A stretch of 64,000 bases of DNA, from positions 124,001-188,000 of the forward strand of contig WPDH01000300.1 of the NCBI GenBank assembly GCA_019137255.1. Reading direction: 5' to 3'. Positions 34,625 to 45,646 of the stretch are shown here, piece after piece. Made by a program: the position numbers and the translations under genes. The DNA comes from Corinectria fuckeliana (taxonomy: Eukaryota; Ascomycota; Sordariomycetes; Hypocreales; Nectriaceae). The notes beneath the pieces were generated by a model that saw only the letters and a program-made list of their open reading frames with translations, did not search any database and was not told the DNA's origin. How positions within the stretch are numbered: the first letter of the stretch is position 1; each line of letters begins with the position of its first letter.

Positions 34625-37600
34625 TCATACAGCCGTCGTCCGGCCCTGGAGAACCTCCCACTCGCGCGATCCCACAATTTGCACCTCCCGGCCTGTCCCG
34701 GGCACCGCCTTTCCGTCCGTGCCGGCCATCCTGATACGGAGGCGCGCCGCCGCAGCCGCTGGGTTGGTGTGGCCGGCCGTCTTTCGCCGGTTCGCGCTGC
34801 CGGCCTGGTTGCGCAGCACGTCGGCCTTCTGAAGGACCGAGTTCTTCCAGGAGGCCCAGGCGGCGTAGTCCTCTGCCTGCTTCGCGGCGTGGTACTGGGG
34901 CGTGGACCGGGCGGGCTTCCAGGCCAACCTGTCCTGCGGGAGGGAAGCGAAGTCGTAGACCGAGGCCGAGGATGCCATCTTGATGAGCTCGCCGAGGGCG
35001 TCCTTGCCCTCGGCGGCCAGGAGCGTCCGACGCTGCTCGGTAAGCTTGACGGGCTTCTTGAGCGGCTCGGCCAGCCAGTCGTAGTTGTGCTGCTCCGTCG
35101 TCCGGGCCCGGCGGTTGTCCTCGCGGAGGTACCGCACCGCCGACTGCAGGCTCTCGATGTCGTCCTTCAGGGCATCCATCTCCCGTGCCGTAGCGACAGC
35201 GCGCTCTTGGCCAGCCTTGGTCCCGGCATTGTTGGCGCCATCGGCAAAGGCACGGCTGTCGCTGGCAATCTTCTTCCACTTGTCGCGCTCCGCCTCGAGG
35301 TTCTTGAGTTCACGGTCTTGCTTCTCAATGTCCTCCTTGAGACTGCCAATCTGTTGGCCCGTCGCCTCAAGCTGGCCCTGGAGGCTGGTAATACGCTCAA
35401 TGTTGGCCTGGGCATCACGCATTCTCGACTCGAGGGTTTCGATCTTGAGAACGGCTGTGCTGAGATGTTCATCGCGCTGGGCAATGGTACGGCGAGCCTC
35501 GCTGTGCTCCTCCTTAAGGCGCCGCAGCTCCTCTTCCGCATCGACTGGAACGGTCTTGAGAGCTTTGAGCTCCTGGGAGCGCAGCTTCCAGGGCGCCGGG
35601 TTGACGTCGAACTCTTGGGTCTGGTCGAGATCCGTGGCCAGCGAAGCCAGGTCGGTGATCAGCGTCGTCAGGGTTCGGAGTTTAGCCAAGTATGTAGAGA
35701 AGAGGTCGGACTCGCTGGCCGAGCTCGTGGCGAGAACCGTCTTGTTAATAGCGCTTTGCACTTCCCCGTAGGTGAAGGGCTCGGTTCTGCTCTCGTCGGA
35801 AGTCAGAAGGTCGTGCAGACCAAGACCGATTTGTCGGGCCAGTTCTGCAAGTTCCCGGGTTGCATTGCCACACTGGTCAAACACATCCATGGTCTCCGGT
35901 AGCAAGGACAGAGACCGAGTCTTGAGGTCTTCGAGCGCCCGCACGGCCTTGCCGGCGATGACTTTGGTGCCCCTAGTCTGGGTGATGACCAGGTCCGTCT
36001 TCTTTGCAAAGTGCTGTGCCAGCTCTTCCTCATCACCCTCGCCAGGAACCACTCGCTGGACCAAGCCTCGCAGCGTATTAAATGTAGAGGCTGCCGAGTC
36101 TAGGTGGCTCTGCATGACCAACGTCTTCATGTACACATCATCGGCGTAGTTTGATAGGTCACCCGAGATGTGAACCTCGCCCAGATGAGACAGCAATGCG
36201 ATGGTACGCTGAAGCTCATCCGCACACTTCTTCTCCTTGAGCTCGTCTCGGCGCAAGCCGTCGATCCACATGTTCAACGCACGTTCGACTGGCTCCAGCT
36301 CATGCAGTGCATTCTGGTATTTGGAGAAGCGGTCGATGGAGCAATGGCTCATGTCGTGGACGAAGCGGTCGCACATGTTGGAAACCCAGACGAGCTTGTC
36401 CACAGCATCACATCCAGCAAAAACGTCGTCTTCGTGTCCGGGGTGGGGTTGCCCGTTGATACGTTCTCGAATGAAGCCATTCAGGAGGTTTGCCTTGAAA
36501 GCCAGCCGTCGGAAGCGCAGCAGAGCAAGAACAGAGTCTTGGTCGTCCTTATACGTGTCGGGCAAGAACATCTTGACAATCTCAAGATGCTGCTCTGCTT
36601 CCTGGGCCTCCAGTCGTCGCAGCTCCAGGTCAATTGTCTTCACCTGTGCCTTGGAAGCTGAGATCTGGAGCTTCATGTTAAGATCCATCATGGCCCGCGA
36701 CCGGTCGTTGAGTTTCTCCGACTCTCCCTCGGTGACGGCTTGGGAAGCCCTCATGTCGTCGAGATCGCTTTGCAAGTTCGTCACCAGTTCCCGGAATCGT
36801 GAAAGGGTGTATTCCATGTCCTCGAGTGTCTCTTCTTGCTGGCCGGCTCGTCGGGCTTGCTCCGTGATCACGGCGTCCTTGAAGTCGAGGTCTTCCTGCA
36901 TCTCCTTTTCGTGCTGGACGTGGTTGATTTCGAGCTCGTCGTTGATTTCCTTCAGGCTCTCGAGGTCGTCAATGACAGCCTTCAGCTCTTCGATCTGTTC
37001 AGACATGCTCATGTTTCGGTCGGTGAGGTCTTCGATCATATCCTCAGCGCCAAGAGCGTTGTCGAGTTGTTGACGGAGATCCTCGACGGCGGATTCGGAT
37101 TGCTCTAGCTTCTCTTTGACAGTAGTGTGCTCCTCCTTGATGGCATTGAAATCCTTCAGCTCGTCCTCCAGCCCTTTAATCTGGTCCTTGAGCTCCTCTT
37201 CCGTCTCTTGCGTCAAGTCGCGCAGCCGCAAAAGAGCCTCCCGCAACCGCTCGTTGGTTCGTTCCATTTGCAGCCATCCCGCACTTGCCCGTTCCTCGGG
37301 GGACATGCCGTTGCTGTATTCCTCGTTTTCCTCTCTGAGAATTTCAACTTCAAGGTCCAATTCTTCCGTCTTCTGCTGCAGTGCCTCGAGTTCGACCTTG
37401 AGGACCTCGGCAGTCTCCTCGGCCATTTCTCGATCAAGAGTGGCCAGTTCCAACGCAGTATCGTGCTCAGCTTGGATTTCCTCGACGGTTTCCAATCTTT
37501 GTTCCGCCTCCTTCAGCATTTTTCGCAGGTCGCTATTCTCTTGTTGCTGGGGTTGGTATTTCTGCTGGAGTTTCTGGATAATAGCTTCGAATTTGTCCCT

Positions 37601-38643
37601 CTCTCCCTGAACCTTCTCGAGCTGTTTCACCTTATCCCGGTCTTCAATTCGTTTCCGTTCCAGTACTTTCACCTTCGCCTTGAGGTCCTCGTTCTCTCGG
37701 CTTGCTGCTGTGCTTCCAGCAGTGCGCGTGGTTGTGGGTGCAGCGGATTTTCTTGTCGCGGAGGGCGTGGTTGAACGTGATGAGGGGCCAGCGGTGAGTC
37801 TCTCTAGAGCCTTCGTCCTTGCGAGAACCGGGCTTCGGGGCTGAGGTGACAAGATTTCACTTTCGGCCTTGTCGTCGTCCCTGTCTGATGAGCCCGAGGG
37901 CCGTCTATTGGCTGATTCTGGACGTGATGCTCCCCGCGGCCCGCTCAGAGACATACGCCCACTAGCGGTTCGTGTCATCGAGGCACCCTGTCTTGATGCT
38001 ACCGAGGATGTTGAAGCTTGCCGTGTCCGAGAAGCGGGCGCGGCGGGAGGTCCCATAGACGTCCGCGCACCCGAACTCGGGCGAGTCTTTGAGCCGGCAG
38101 ATGGAACTCGGACATTGGAAGGCGTTCCTGTCCTCGATACAGTAGCACTGGGCGGGCCGCTGAGTTGCTTTGTAGGTGACTTTGTAGGAGACTATCCAGG
38201 TGTTAGCATGTCACCCATGTCGGCGCCATAACAGGGCTTCCCCCTACTCTTGCGATGCTCGTCGGCCGCACTCTAGGCACCGGACTGGGGCTAGGCGCAT
38301 TTAGGCTCTTCCTCCTATTCAGTCCCGAGTCGCCCGCAGTCGAGGTCCTCCCAGCCCCTGGGTTGAAGCTCGATGGTCGTGAAGGCTTCCTGGCCGGGGC
38401 CGGTCGCGGGGCCGGGGCCTGCGCAACGATTGTGGCCATCATGGGCTTGACAAACATGCCGTAGCCCGCAGGACAATCGAAGTATCGCTCGCCCGCGACG
38501 CTGCCGTCGTTCTTGCCCGACTTCTCATCGAGCTCGATGCCTACCCACTCGCCGTGCTGGAAGTTGGTAGGGCCCGCAAAGCGGACGGTGCCCTTGCGGC
38601 CATCGGAGAGCTGGACCGTCTGCCCAGGCTTAAAATCCGGCAT
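34625..38643 (-). CDS. ro-3: Dynactin p150-Glued subunit (Nip100/RO-3)
   Basis: Two exons (38643-38248, 38191-34625; intron 56 bp, branch GCTAAC) give 1320 residues. An N-terminal CAP-Gly domain (about 15-70) includes GTVRFAGPTNFQHGEWVGIEL, GKNDGSV and GYGMFVKP, the groove that binds EEY/F tails of tubulin and EB-type proteins. A Ser/Pro/Arg-rich linker of about 200 residues follows, with SPTKSPTK at the splice junction. Next is a very long coiled coil (about 260-680), a globular dynactin-p150 region and a second coiled coil near 1040-1160. This is the p150-Glued plan. It links cytoplasmic dynein to microtubule plus ends and cargo, and in Neurospora its loss gives the ropy phenotype. The start at 38643 (MPDFKPGQTVQL) is placed by the CAP-Gly fold. 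A 16-bp palindrome with an ACGCGT core lies upstream. Confidence 0.96.
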
Positions 38644-39493
38644 TATGGGCAAAGGTCGAGGTCGTGGGGCATCGTGCCGACGCCGGCGGTTGGGATGAAG
38701 ATAGGCGTCGTGGTTGCCGGTGTCGGTGTCGGTGTCGATGTCGGTGTTGGTAGATGGTAGATTAGATGGCAAATGATAGATGGAGCGTTGTGTCCCCCGT
38801 GATTCAAAGACCTTGTGTCTAGCTCCTGAACCCCGTTCAGTAGTGCTGTTGTCTTGTTCCCCAGTAAACGCGTTTACTCCTCGGATAAACGCGACGGCGG
38901 CAAAGGCTACTACTGTAGTACTAGTACCTTGGCTGGTCGCGGGGGTTCCCGTCGTGAGTGGAGACTCATGTAGACTCCTTGAAGCCTCATATGCCAGGCA
39001 AATATCTACGAACTGGGTGTAACACGATAGCATCTCAACTTTAAGTGACTCGGACCTCCATGAACACGATCAGACCATTAAGCCCAAGACAGCCATTCGA
39101 CTAACAAAATGGCGGCCAATTCCTTGCTTCTTTCATGGTTTTCCAACAAGCTGATTGAGAAACAGCAATTACAGCCTCAACTCGCACTTCCTCCCTCACT
39201 GGGTAGCGGCGATGCATCGATATTTTCATCATCAAAGTCATCCATTGCGGAAGAGCAGCGAGTTATCATAACAGCCTCTGGTGTCAATCACTTCATGTCA
39301 TTTTATGCGCACAGAAATCTCGTTCCAGTTCCGGCTTTGCCTTGACGCCATCCTCAACCCATCCTACAGATCCTCAAACCCATTCAAAACCAATTCCTCC
39401 AACTTCCGAATCCCCCTTGAATTACCGAACATGACACATGGTAGTATTCGCCCCCCAAACGCCTCCTTGGTCAGCTTCTTGTTCCAGTCATGA
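38644..39493. other. Dynactin promoter and 3' region of the HMG gene
   Basis: These 850 bp separate two minus-strand genes. They contain a GTGTCG hexamer repeat (38717-38750) close to the dynactin start and the palindrome at 38863-38878. No further coding exon was seen. Confidence 0.6.
38863..38893. promoter_or_regulatory. 16-bp palindrome with MCB core plus a third ACGCG copy
   Basis: AGTAAACGCGTTTACT at 38863-38878 is a perfect palindrome centred on ACGCGT, the MluI cell-cycle box. ATAAACGCG follows at 38885-38893. It lies about 220-250 bp upstream of the dynactin start. In yeasts ACGCGT is bound by the MBF complex at G1/S. Regulation of dynactin by it is an inference. Confidence 0.5.
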
Positions 39494-41696
39494 TCACGTC
39501 TTGCCAAGTCCCTCGCGGTACGTTCCTGCTCGCATCCATTCGACAACCTCGAATCCAACTCTACGCTCCGTGGCTTCGTCCAGATCTTTCTCGGCCGGAA
39601 CTCGGACAAGTATTAGCGCCGGCCGCCTCTGGACATGAACAGCCCCATGCTTAGCTATCTCCTCCTCCAAGCTAGGCTTGACGTAAATCACCAGATCGGG
39701 GCCTACGACACCTCGCCACAGTGTCGCCAACCATTGCCAGTGATCAATCGGGCCATACGCGTCGGTAATCGGCGCGTTGCAGGCAAGCATGTCTGATACC
39801 GTTAGGCTGTATCCTTCTTTGAGTAGCGCCACTGGGAGGTTGGGTGACGCTGATTTTCCTTGAGAACCGCCAGAAGAAGTCGACTCTGCCGAACCTCGTC
39901 TGGTAATTCCGCTTGCGTCGTTGTGCTCTGGCTCGTCCCCGCGGGTAATGTATTGCTCGATTTCCCGTGACTTCTCATGCCAGCGCATCATTGTCTGGAA
40001 GTGCGACATAAAGAGGCCATGCGACTCTTGTGACGTTCTCTCTCGTTCAGGCTGGGACGCGTCGGCACCATGGAGTTCCTGAATCGAGTGATTCGCCCAC
40101 GTCTTCAGGTCAAACTGGTTAGATTCTGCCAAAGCCTTCTCGACGGCTTGGCCGACCTGCTGAAGCATTCTGGGCTTGGCACCCTCCACCGCGATGACGG
40201 CGCCACGAGTCTCGAGTTCAGGTTGAGTACGGGACAGAGGCTGGCAGATCCTAGCCAGCACGGTCATCTTTCGAGCGAAAGAAATGGCCATGACTGTAGC
40301 CTCGACACTTCTGGGCTGAGAATCTCGGGAAGCCGATATACCAAGGCCTGTAGCGGGTGTACCAGTTTGGCGACCATCCATCTCTCCCGCCGCCGTTGGA
40401 GACATGGCCGACGTATGCAAAGGGGGTAGCCGGAGCGATTCGTCAAACCCATGATGCCGTCCAGGGTGAGGGCTATGCTCAGTCCACGGCCCCGATATAG
40501 ACGGCCGAGGAGGAGGGGGCATGGGACCAGACTGGGATCTGGGCAAGCTTCCTGGCTCGTGTAGACCAGGAGTACCATAGTGCCGCATAGAGCTCGGCGG
40601 GCCTCCGATGGAGAGAGTACGCGGTGCTGACGCATGAGTCATGTGCGGCGAGATCACGGAATGGTATTCCCCGCCAGGGTTGAAACGACGTCTCTTCATT
40701 TCGGGCGATTCGGGGTCATAATCCTCAGCCTCGTGCGGGCCGGGCTGATGAGAGAGATACCGCAGTCTGGTAGGAGGAAGGCTGCCGTAACTTCGGCGGA
40801 GGGCCATGTCGGCGTCGTCTCCTCTCGCTGTAGGGGTATAGGGATGCGCTCCTGGCTGTGCTGCAGTCGGGGTAGACAACGGTGCAGAGGGCGTCCGAGG
40901 AGTCGCGATGGACCTTCCATTGCACTTTGGACAGCGCCCTCCGTCGTCGGCAGGAGATGAGCCTGGACGGTTTGCCTGAGCACGAGACCCACGACGTGGT
41001 TGGTATCGGTAGTCGGGATATTGACGCTGGTGGCGCTGCTTCTCTTCGTCGGCCAAGCCTTTCCAGTTGGCCTTGATCTCTTCAGACTCCTCCTTCCATT
41101 GCTCCCCGATTATTTTCGAGATCTCGGGGTTGGAAAGGTTGGGGTTCTGCGCGACCACTTGGGCCTGATGATGCTGACGATAGAGGATGAAGGCTACGAC
41201 AACAACGTTAGCTCAGGGAGCACGGCCAGGATACTTGCGCTGCGGCAAGACGAAAGGCGGCTCAAGTCGAGGGTCGTTTGAATGATCCAAAACAACAAAC
41301 GGAGTGGAGACAGGCACCGACGACGACGACGACGACGACGACAACAACAACAACAAGAGACAACAAAGAGAGTGTTTTTCACTCACCATTTCGAGGCCTG
41401 GGGATTTTGGGAGCGGGAGTGCAGAGACAGATGTGATCCCGGGGGCTATCCACGTTCATGTTGGTGGGCGTGTCGAGCTTGAGATGCTCGAACCTGGCAT
41501 AACTAGCGTCGACGGTGTTGATGGAAACGGCGCGTTTTCGGGCGAGGTCGGCGGTGCGAGGACTTGGAGAGTCGGGCGTGTTGGCGGTAGTTCGAAAGGC
41601 TCTGGGCCCGTCATGGTCTTCGTCGATCTCCATCGGGGACGAGTGTGCCGGGGTCATGGCCTTTGGGTGAGCAACCAAGGAGATGACTTGTGTCAT
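39494..41696 (-). CDS. HMG-box transcription factor (FMF-1/PaHMG5/Ste11-like)
   Basis: Two exons (41696-41387, 41193-39494; intron 193 bp) give 669 residues. The intron splits the HMG box: exon 1 ends PRPRN (99-103) and exon 2 starts AFILYRQHHQ, continuing through NPEISKIIGEQW, KANWKGLADEEK and YPDYRYQPRR. This MATA-HMG type, opened by KIPRPRNAFILYR, is that of fungal mating-type and Ste11-related regulators of sexual development. Downstream are a CPKCNG motif and a long Pro/Ser-rich region. A conserved C-terminal part (SYLTV-like YSLTVSDMLACNAP, GPDLVIYVKPS, RRVGFEVVEWMRAG) would be lost in a simple MAT protein, so this is not MAT1-2-1. The first ATG at 41696 was chosen; ATGs at 41657 and 41633 are alternatives. 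The HMG box is certain; the ortholog name is moderate. Confidence 0.9.
41317..41357 (+). repeat. Trinucleotide tract (CGA)n-(CAA)n inside the HMG-gene intron
   Basis: About eight GAC/CGA units run directly into six CAA units, within the 193-bp intron that splits the HMG box. On the coding strand they read as GTC and TTG units. The tract makes this intron three times longer than its neighbours. Confidence 0.85.
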
Positions 41697-43400
41697 TTTG
41701 AACACCGGACAAACGAACAGGAAACCGGTTGGACAGGGGCGGAACGCCAACTTACACCATATGTACCCCTGTTCACCGGGCAGAGTGGGCTATCGACGGG
41801 AGTGATAGTGAGGAGCGGGGAGGAAAAAGAAAGAGCTGCCTGCGCCTAGGCAAACGAGGGGAGGCCAGGATTGGTCTGCTGATGAGGGCTGCGTTGGACA
41901 AGGCTTTAATGAAAGGACGCCGGTGCTGAAGTCCGCCTTAGGGCGAGAGTGCTAAATCGCAGTCGTCTTTGTGTGTTTGAGGCAGGCCACCCATTCACAC
42001 GAGATGCCAGAGAACAACAATGAAAGTCGGTGGTATATCAGTCATCGCCTGGGGCAGCAACATCAAGCGTCGTCTATTATCGGATGGATGGTGGTGTGTC
42101 GCCTTTGTCTCCTTTTTTTGGATTCGCCTTTTCCTTTGGTTTCTCTTTCTTCCTCTCTTTCTCTTTTCTTCCTTGTTCGTGTCCTCCTCTTCCTTTCGTC
42201 TCCGTCGTTCAAAGCTCTCTTTGCTTGGCTCTGGCAGAGGCGGTTGAATGGATCGCGGCTGATTAAAGGTTGGACCGTGGGGAACGCCCCTACATGTCTC
42301 GGGAATCCGCTGGCTGAAGCTGCAGCAACCCACTGGCCAGGATGCTTTGTTCGCGGTTGCGCCGTTCCGTGATCCGTCCGGCCGACTGCGGCAACTAAAT
42401 CAAGAGGGCGATCAACAGCAGCAGAGAGACAGCCGACAGACCGGGACCGGAGGCGGGAGAAGGGGGGGCGAAAGGGCGAAAGGGGAGAGGCGACCAGCCC
42501 AAGACCGGCCAGGGAACGCCAACGGGGACAAAGCAACACACAGGCTATGATATATGATAGCCAGGCCCTTTCTGACGCGGGACCCTCTGGCGCGCTCCAC
42601 GAGCCGCGGTGATCTCTTTGGTTACTTCCTCCCCCCCCCCGGGAAGCTGAATGCCCGCGCCTTTAGCTGGACCGCGCTTTTTCCCGCTGGTCCAGCCTCA
42701 CGCAACGGCGACAATGCCCGCCGGAATGCCAACGGTGCGCGCGCGGTCCTGGAATGCTTGGGGCTCCCTGAGACAAAGACAATGTCCGGCGCCGAAATTG
42801 GGACTGCTGGAGGCAGGTTCCCACGTGATGCAAACCGTTCTGCTCTATAATCTCTCATGTCCAGGGCGGGCCAGCAGTCCGGATGGCACATTGCTGATAT
42901 CGCGATATGGGACCGACGACTGGCGGAGGTTGGTTCCAGCCTTCCCCGAGTGGGCCGTGGGAAATGGGACGCGGGAGTGCGAATAGTCGGCGGAGTTGTA
43001 TCGGCCATGCATATCTGGGGGAGACACCAAGCCAAAGCTTGGACTCTAGTGGCTCTGGGCCGTGAAGGGAGGGAGTGTCGGGAGACGAGAGAGACAAGGG
43101 GAACAAGGAGGAGCACGCGGGAAAGCATGAGACATTGGTTTGATACACCAAAGGACCTGGAGCTTGCAATGGCATTTCTTGCTGCTTCATCAAAGACAGC
43201 TCCCAGCCTGACGCCAATACCTCTCTGCAATATCCGTATTCCTTACAAAATTACACCGCACTTTTTTCCATCACTATCGAATTCCCTTTGGCAGCCCTGT
43301 AAAATGGTAATATGACACGTCTTTCCCCGCCCAGCGCCGTCTAGACCGGACCAACGACCAGGTCCCAGCACTAACCTATCGCCTGCCGCCCTCAGGTCGT
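41697..43400. other. Intergenic region between the HMG gene and RVB1
   Basis: This 1.7 kb contains the HMG-gene promoter and the RVB1 3' region. Plus-strand T/C-rich sequence at 42100-42230 and a ten-base C run at 42631-42640 are visible. A 12-bp palindrome (ATATCGCGATAT) sits at 42897-42908. No convincing gene. Confidence 0.55.
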
Positions 43401-44999
43401 TCAGGAGAGATAGCCTCGCCCAGCCTCGCTACTAAGAAGCGAGGCGCTGCGGCCGGCGTCCAGGAACAGGTCCTCGCACTCCGCGACATCCTGGATGTCG
43501 ATCTGCGAGCGGCCGTTGGCCTTTGCAAGAATGCTGTGTGCGCCCTCGTCAGCTGCCATGTCTCGAACGAGAGAGGAGGAGGTCTAGGGGGGGATCGTCG
43601 TCCTGAGGCTAGGGAGAGAGGGGGGGGGGGACTTACCTCGCGGGGGTCAGCAGCTGGAGGCAGTATCGCAGGCTAATGCGGGTACCATGTTCTGCAACCT
43701 TGTCGATGGCGGCGTCCGTAATGGCCACGCCCTCGGTGGAGACACGTATCCGCACGATGCGCTTGATCTCTTCGGCATCGTACGGGGTTGTAGGGATGAT
43801 GAGCAGGCGCGCGAGGAAGTCGGTAGGGATGCCGTGGGCCGCCACAATGTCATCGGTGCCCCTGATCGTACACATTCCCCGGTTGGAGGCCAGGACGACG
43901 ATGGGGGAGATTGGCGATTCCAGGGCTCGGTTCAAGTAGGTGAAGCACTCCACATCGAGCATGTGCGCCTATCAAACACGGGGTTGGTTAGCCACGGTTT
44001 GCCGTGCCGACGTGAAACAGGGAAACATTACCTCATCGATGAACAGGACGCCAGGTACCAGCTCCGCCACGCCCTGGTCGATGTACTTGCTGACAACCTT
44101 GTTGATCTCGGCGCGCAGCTTCTCCGTGATCTCCGTCATCTTGGGCTTCATCAGCTGGCCCATCATGCTCATGATATCCTGACCGCCCTGGGGTCGAGCG
44201 TTGGCCACATCCAGGTCGTGCAGCGTGACATCTTGCACGATTTCCTTCTTCTTGTGAACCTCGCCCTTGGGGATGGGCACGTACTCCTCCGCCTCGAGGT
44301 CGAATTCTGTGGCGTAAGCGTCCGACCGTCCCACCCGCTTGCACGCGCCGGTGTTGGCCTCGATGTAGATGACGTCGCCGACGGAAACGCGCTCCTTCTG
44401 GATGGCCTCGTAGATGCTAGGGTCCAGGCGGAGCTTCTTCTGACCCTTTGCGCTCTTCAGGCCGATAAGCAGCGTGCTGATGGTCTTGCCGTACCCGCCC
44501 AGGGGGTTCTCTGCCTCTTCGGGCGTAAGTTCTGTGACTTCTCCCTCATAAACCTCCTTCGTCTCCCGAACCTTGAGGCCAATGGCTCTTCGGAAGTTCT
44601 CCATCAGCATCTCCGTCTTCTTGACTTCGGTCGAGTAAATTTCGCTGCCGACGATGGGGCAAAAGGGGATCTTGGTTCCCAGTTCTTGGCTAATCGCAAG
44701 CGCAAGTGCCGTCTTTCCGGTGCCAGGGCCTCCGGCGAGCAGGACACCTCGGCCGGCCATCTTCTGAGCTCGAATCAAATCCACGACAACGCCGCAGGAC
44801 TGGTCGAGTCGAGTTAGCAAGTCAAACAAGCAGGCAATGGCGCTTCAAACCTCACCTCTCGAGCGCCTGCTTGGCCGACGAAGCCGCCGGACTGCTTCTC
44901 TGAGTGTCCATCTGGCTTCAAGCCCAGGCCCTTTATGTGGCTGTGGGCAGCTGTGCGATTGTCTCGCTTGTTGCCTTTGACTTCGCTGATCTGAACCAT
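43401..44999 (-). CDS. RVB1: RuvB-like AAA+ ATPase 1 (pontin/RVB1)
   Basis: Four exons (44999-44856, 44799-44032, 43968-43637, 43533-43401) give 458 residues, the usual length. The N-terminus MVQISEVKGNKRDNRTAAHS and SHIKGLGL are RVB1 hallmarks. Walker A is GGPGTGKT (71-78) and Walker B ends FIDE (301-304), continued as AHMLD after the second intron. Sensor 1 lies in ASNRG and the arginine finger region in GIPTDFLARLL. The protein forms hetero-hexamers with RVB2 in INO80, SWR1, TIP60/NuA4-type complexes and the R2TP chaperone. Intron 3 begins only a few bases before a run of ten C (coding strand). A CACGTGAC element lies 221 bp upstream. The last 15 residues (SASLLSSEAGRGYLS) were reached by joining exon 4 in frame and are the least certain part. 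Confidence 0.95.
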
Positions 45000-45646
45000 C
45001 TCGTCGGTAGGCGGCCGATGTCGTCGGAAACGGTGGGGTCTTGCTTTATTCGGATTCGGAGCTGCGGTAACGCTCGGCGACTCTGTATGATCGAAGGGTG
45101 GGCAGTAAAGTGGTTGTTTTGTTGTTGTAGCCTCGAGCTCCAAAGATTTGCGATTGAAGCTCGGCCCTTGTCTTCAAGTCCTCTCCTTGAACAATGCGCG
45201 TCTTCGCGCTATGACTTGGCACGTGACTCGACATTAATTCCTGAATCGGAACCTCCATCCACTCAGAAGAGATCTAAGCTACCCTACAGACATCATCGTT
45301 TTAAACGCTCAGCGTTATCCCTAAGTTGTTTATTTGTATTTTTTGCTTTGGTACAAACGTATGCATTGGCTGAAGTGGAAGTTATTTTCCTGGGCTTTTC
45401 GGAACCTCGGCTGACTGATTAGTTTTGAGTCTCGACGGTCCGGTCCGAACCCGTTTCAGAAACAAATAGCGACAGTGTGAAACGATCCACATTTGGGTCA
45501 AGTATTGGTTGTAAAGTTTGAATTGTCTGTGATGCACTTCCTAAATGCCAGAATGACTATGCCGATAAGCCTCATGAAGGGGCTGTGAGGTATCAGATGG
45601 CAACCAGCCCATACTCCATGTTAATCCCATACCAATCTATTTATCT
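45000..45646. other. RVB1 promoter and 3' region of the transporter gene
   Basis: About 650 bp between two minus-strand genes. The only element I note is CACGTGAC at 45220-45227. Confidence 0.55.
45220..45227. promoter_or_regulatory. CACGTGAC element upstream of RVB1
   Basis: An E-box core lies 221 bp upstream of the RVB1 start, matching the position (206 bp) of TCACGTGA before the splicing-factor gene. A bHLH factor is the natural candidate, by motif only. Confidence 0.4.

Noticed and set aside
34565..35902. 445-residue plus-strand frame opposite dynactin
   Set aside because: Antisense shadow of the dynactin coiled coil; Leu-rich with no domain, while the minus strand matches p150 throughout.
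39494..41696. HMG-box gene as a mating-type MAT1-2-1 idiomorph
   Set aside because: The protein is far longer and has a conserved C-terminal half. No APN2, SLA2 or other MAT genes flank it.
43687..44817. 376-residue plus-strand frame opposite RVB1
   Set aside because: Antisense to a clear AAA+ ATPase with Walker motifs; it crosses RVB1 introns without splice logic.
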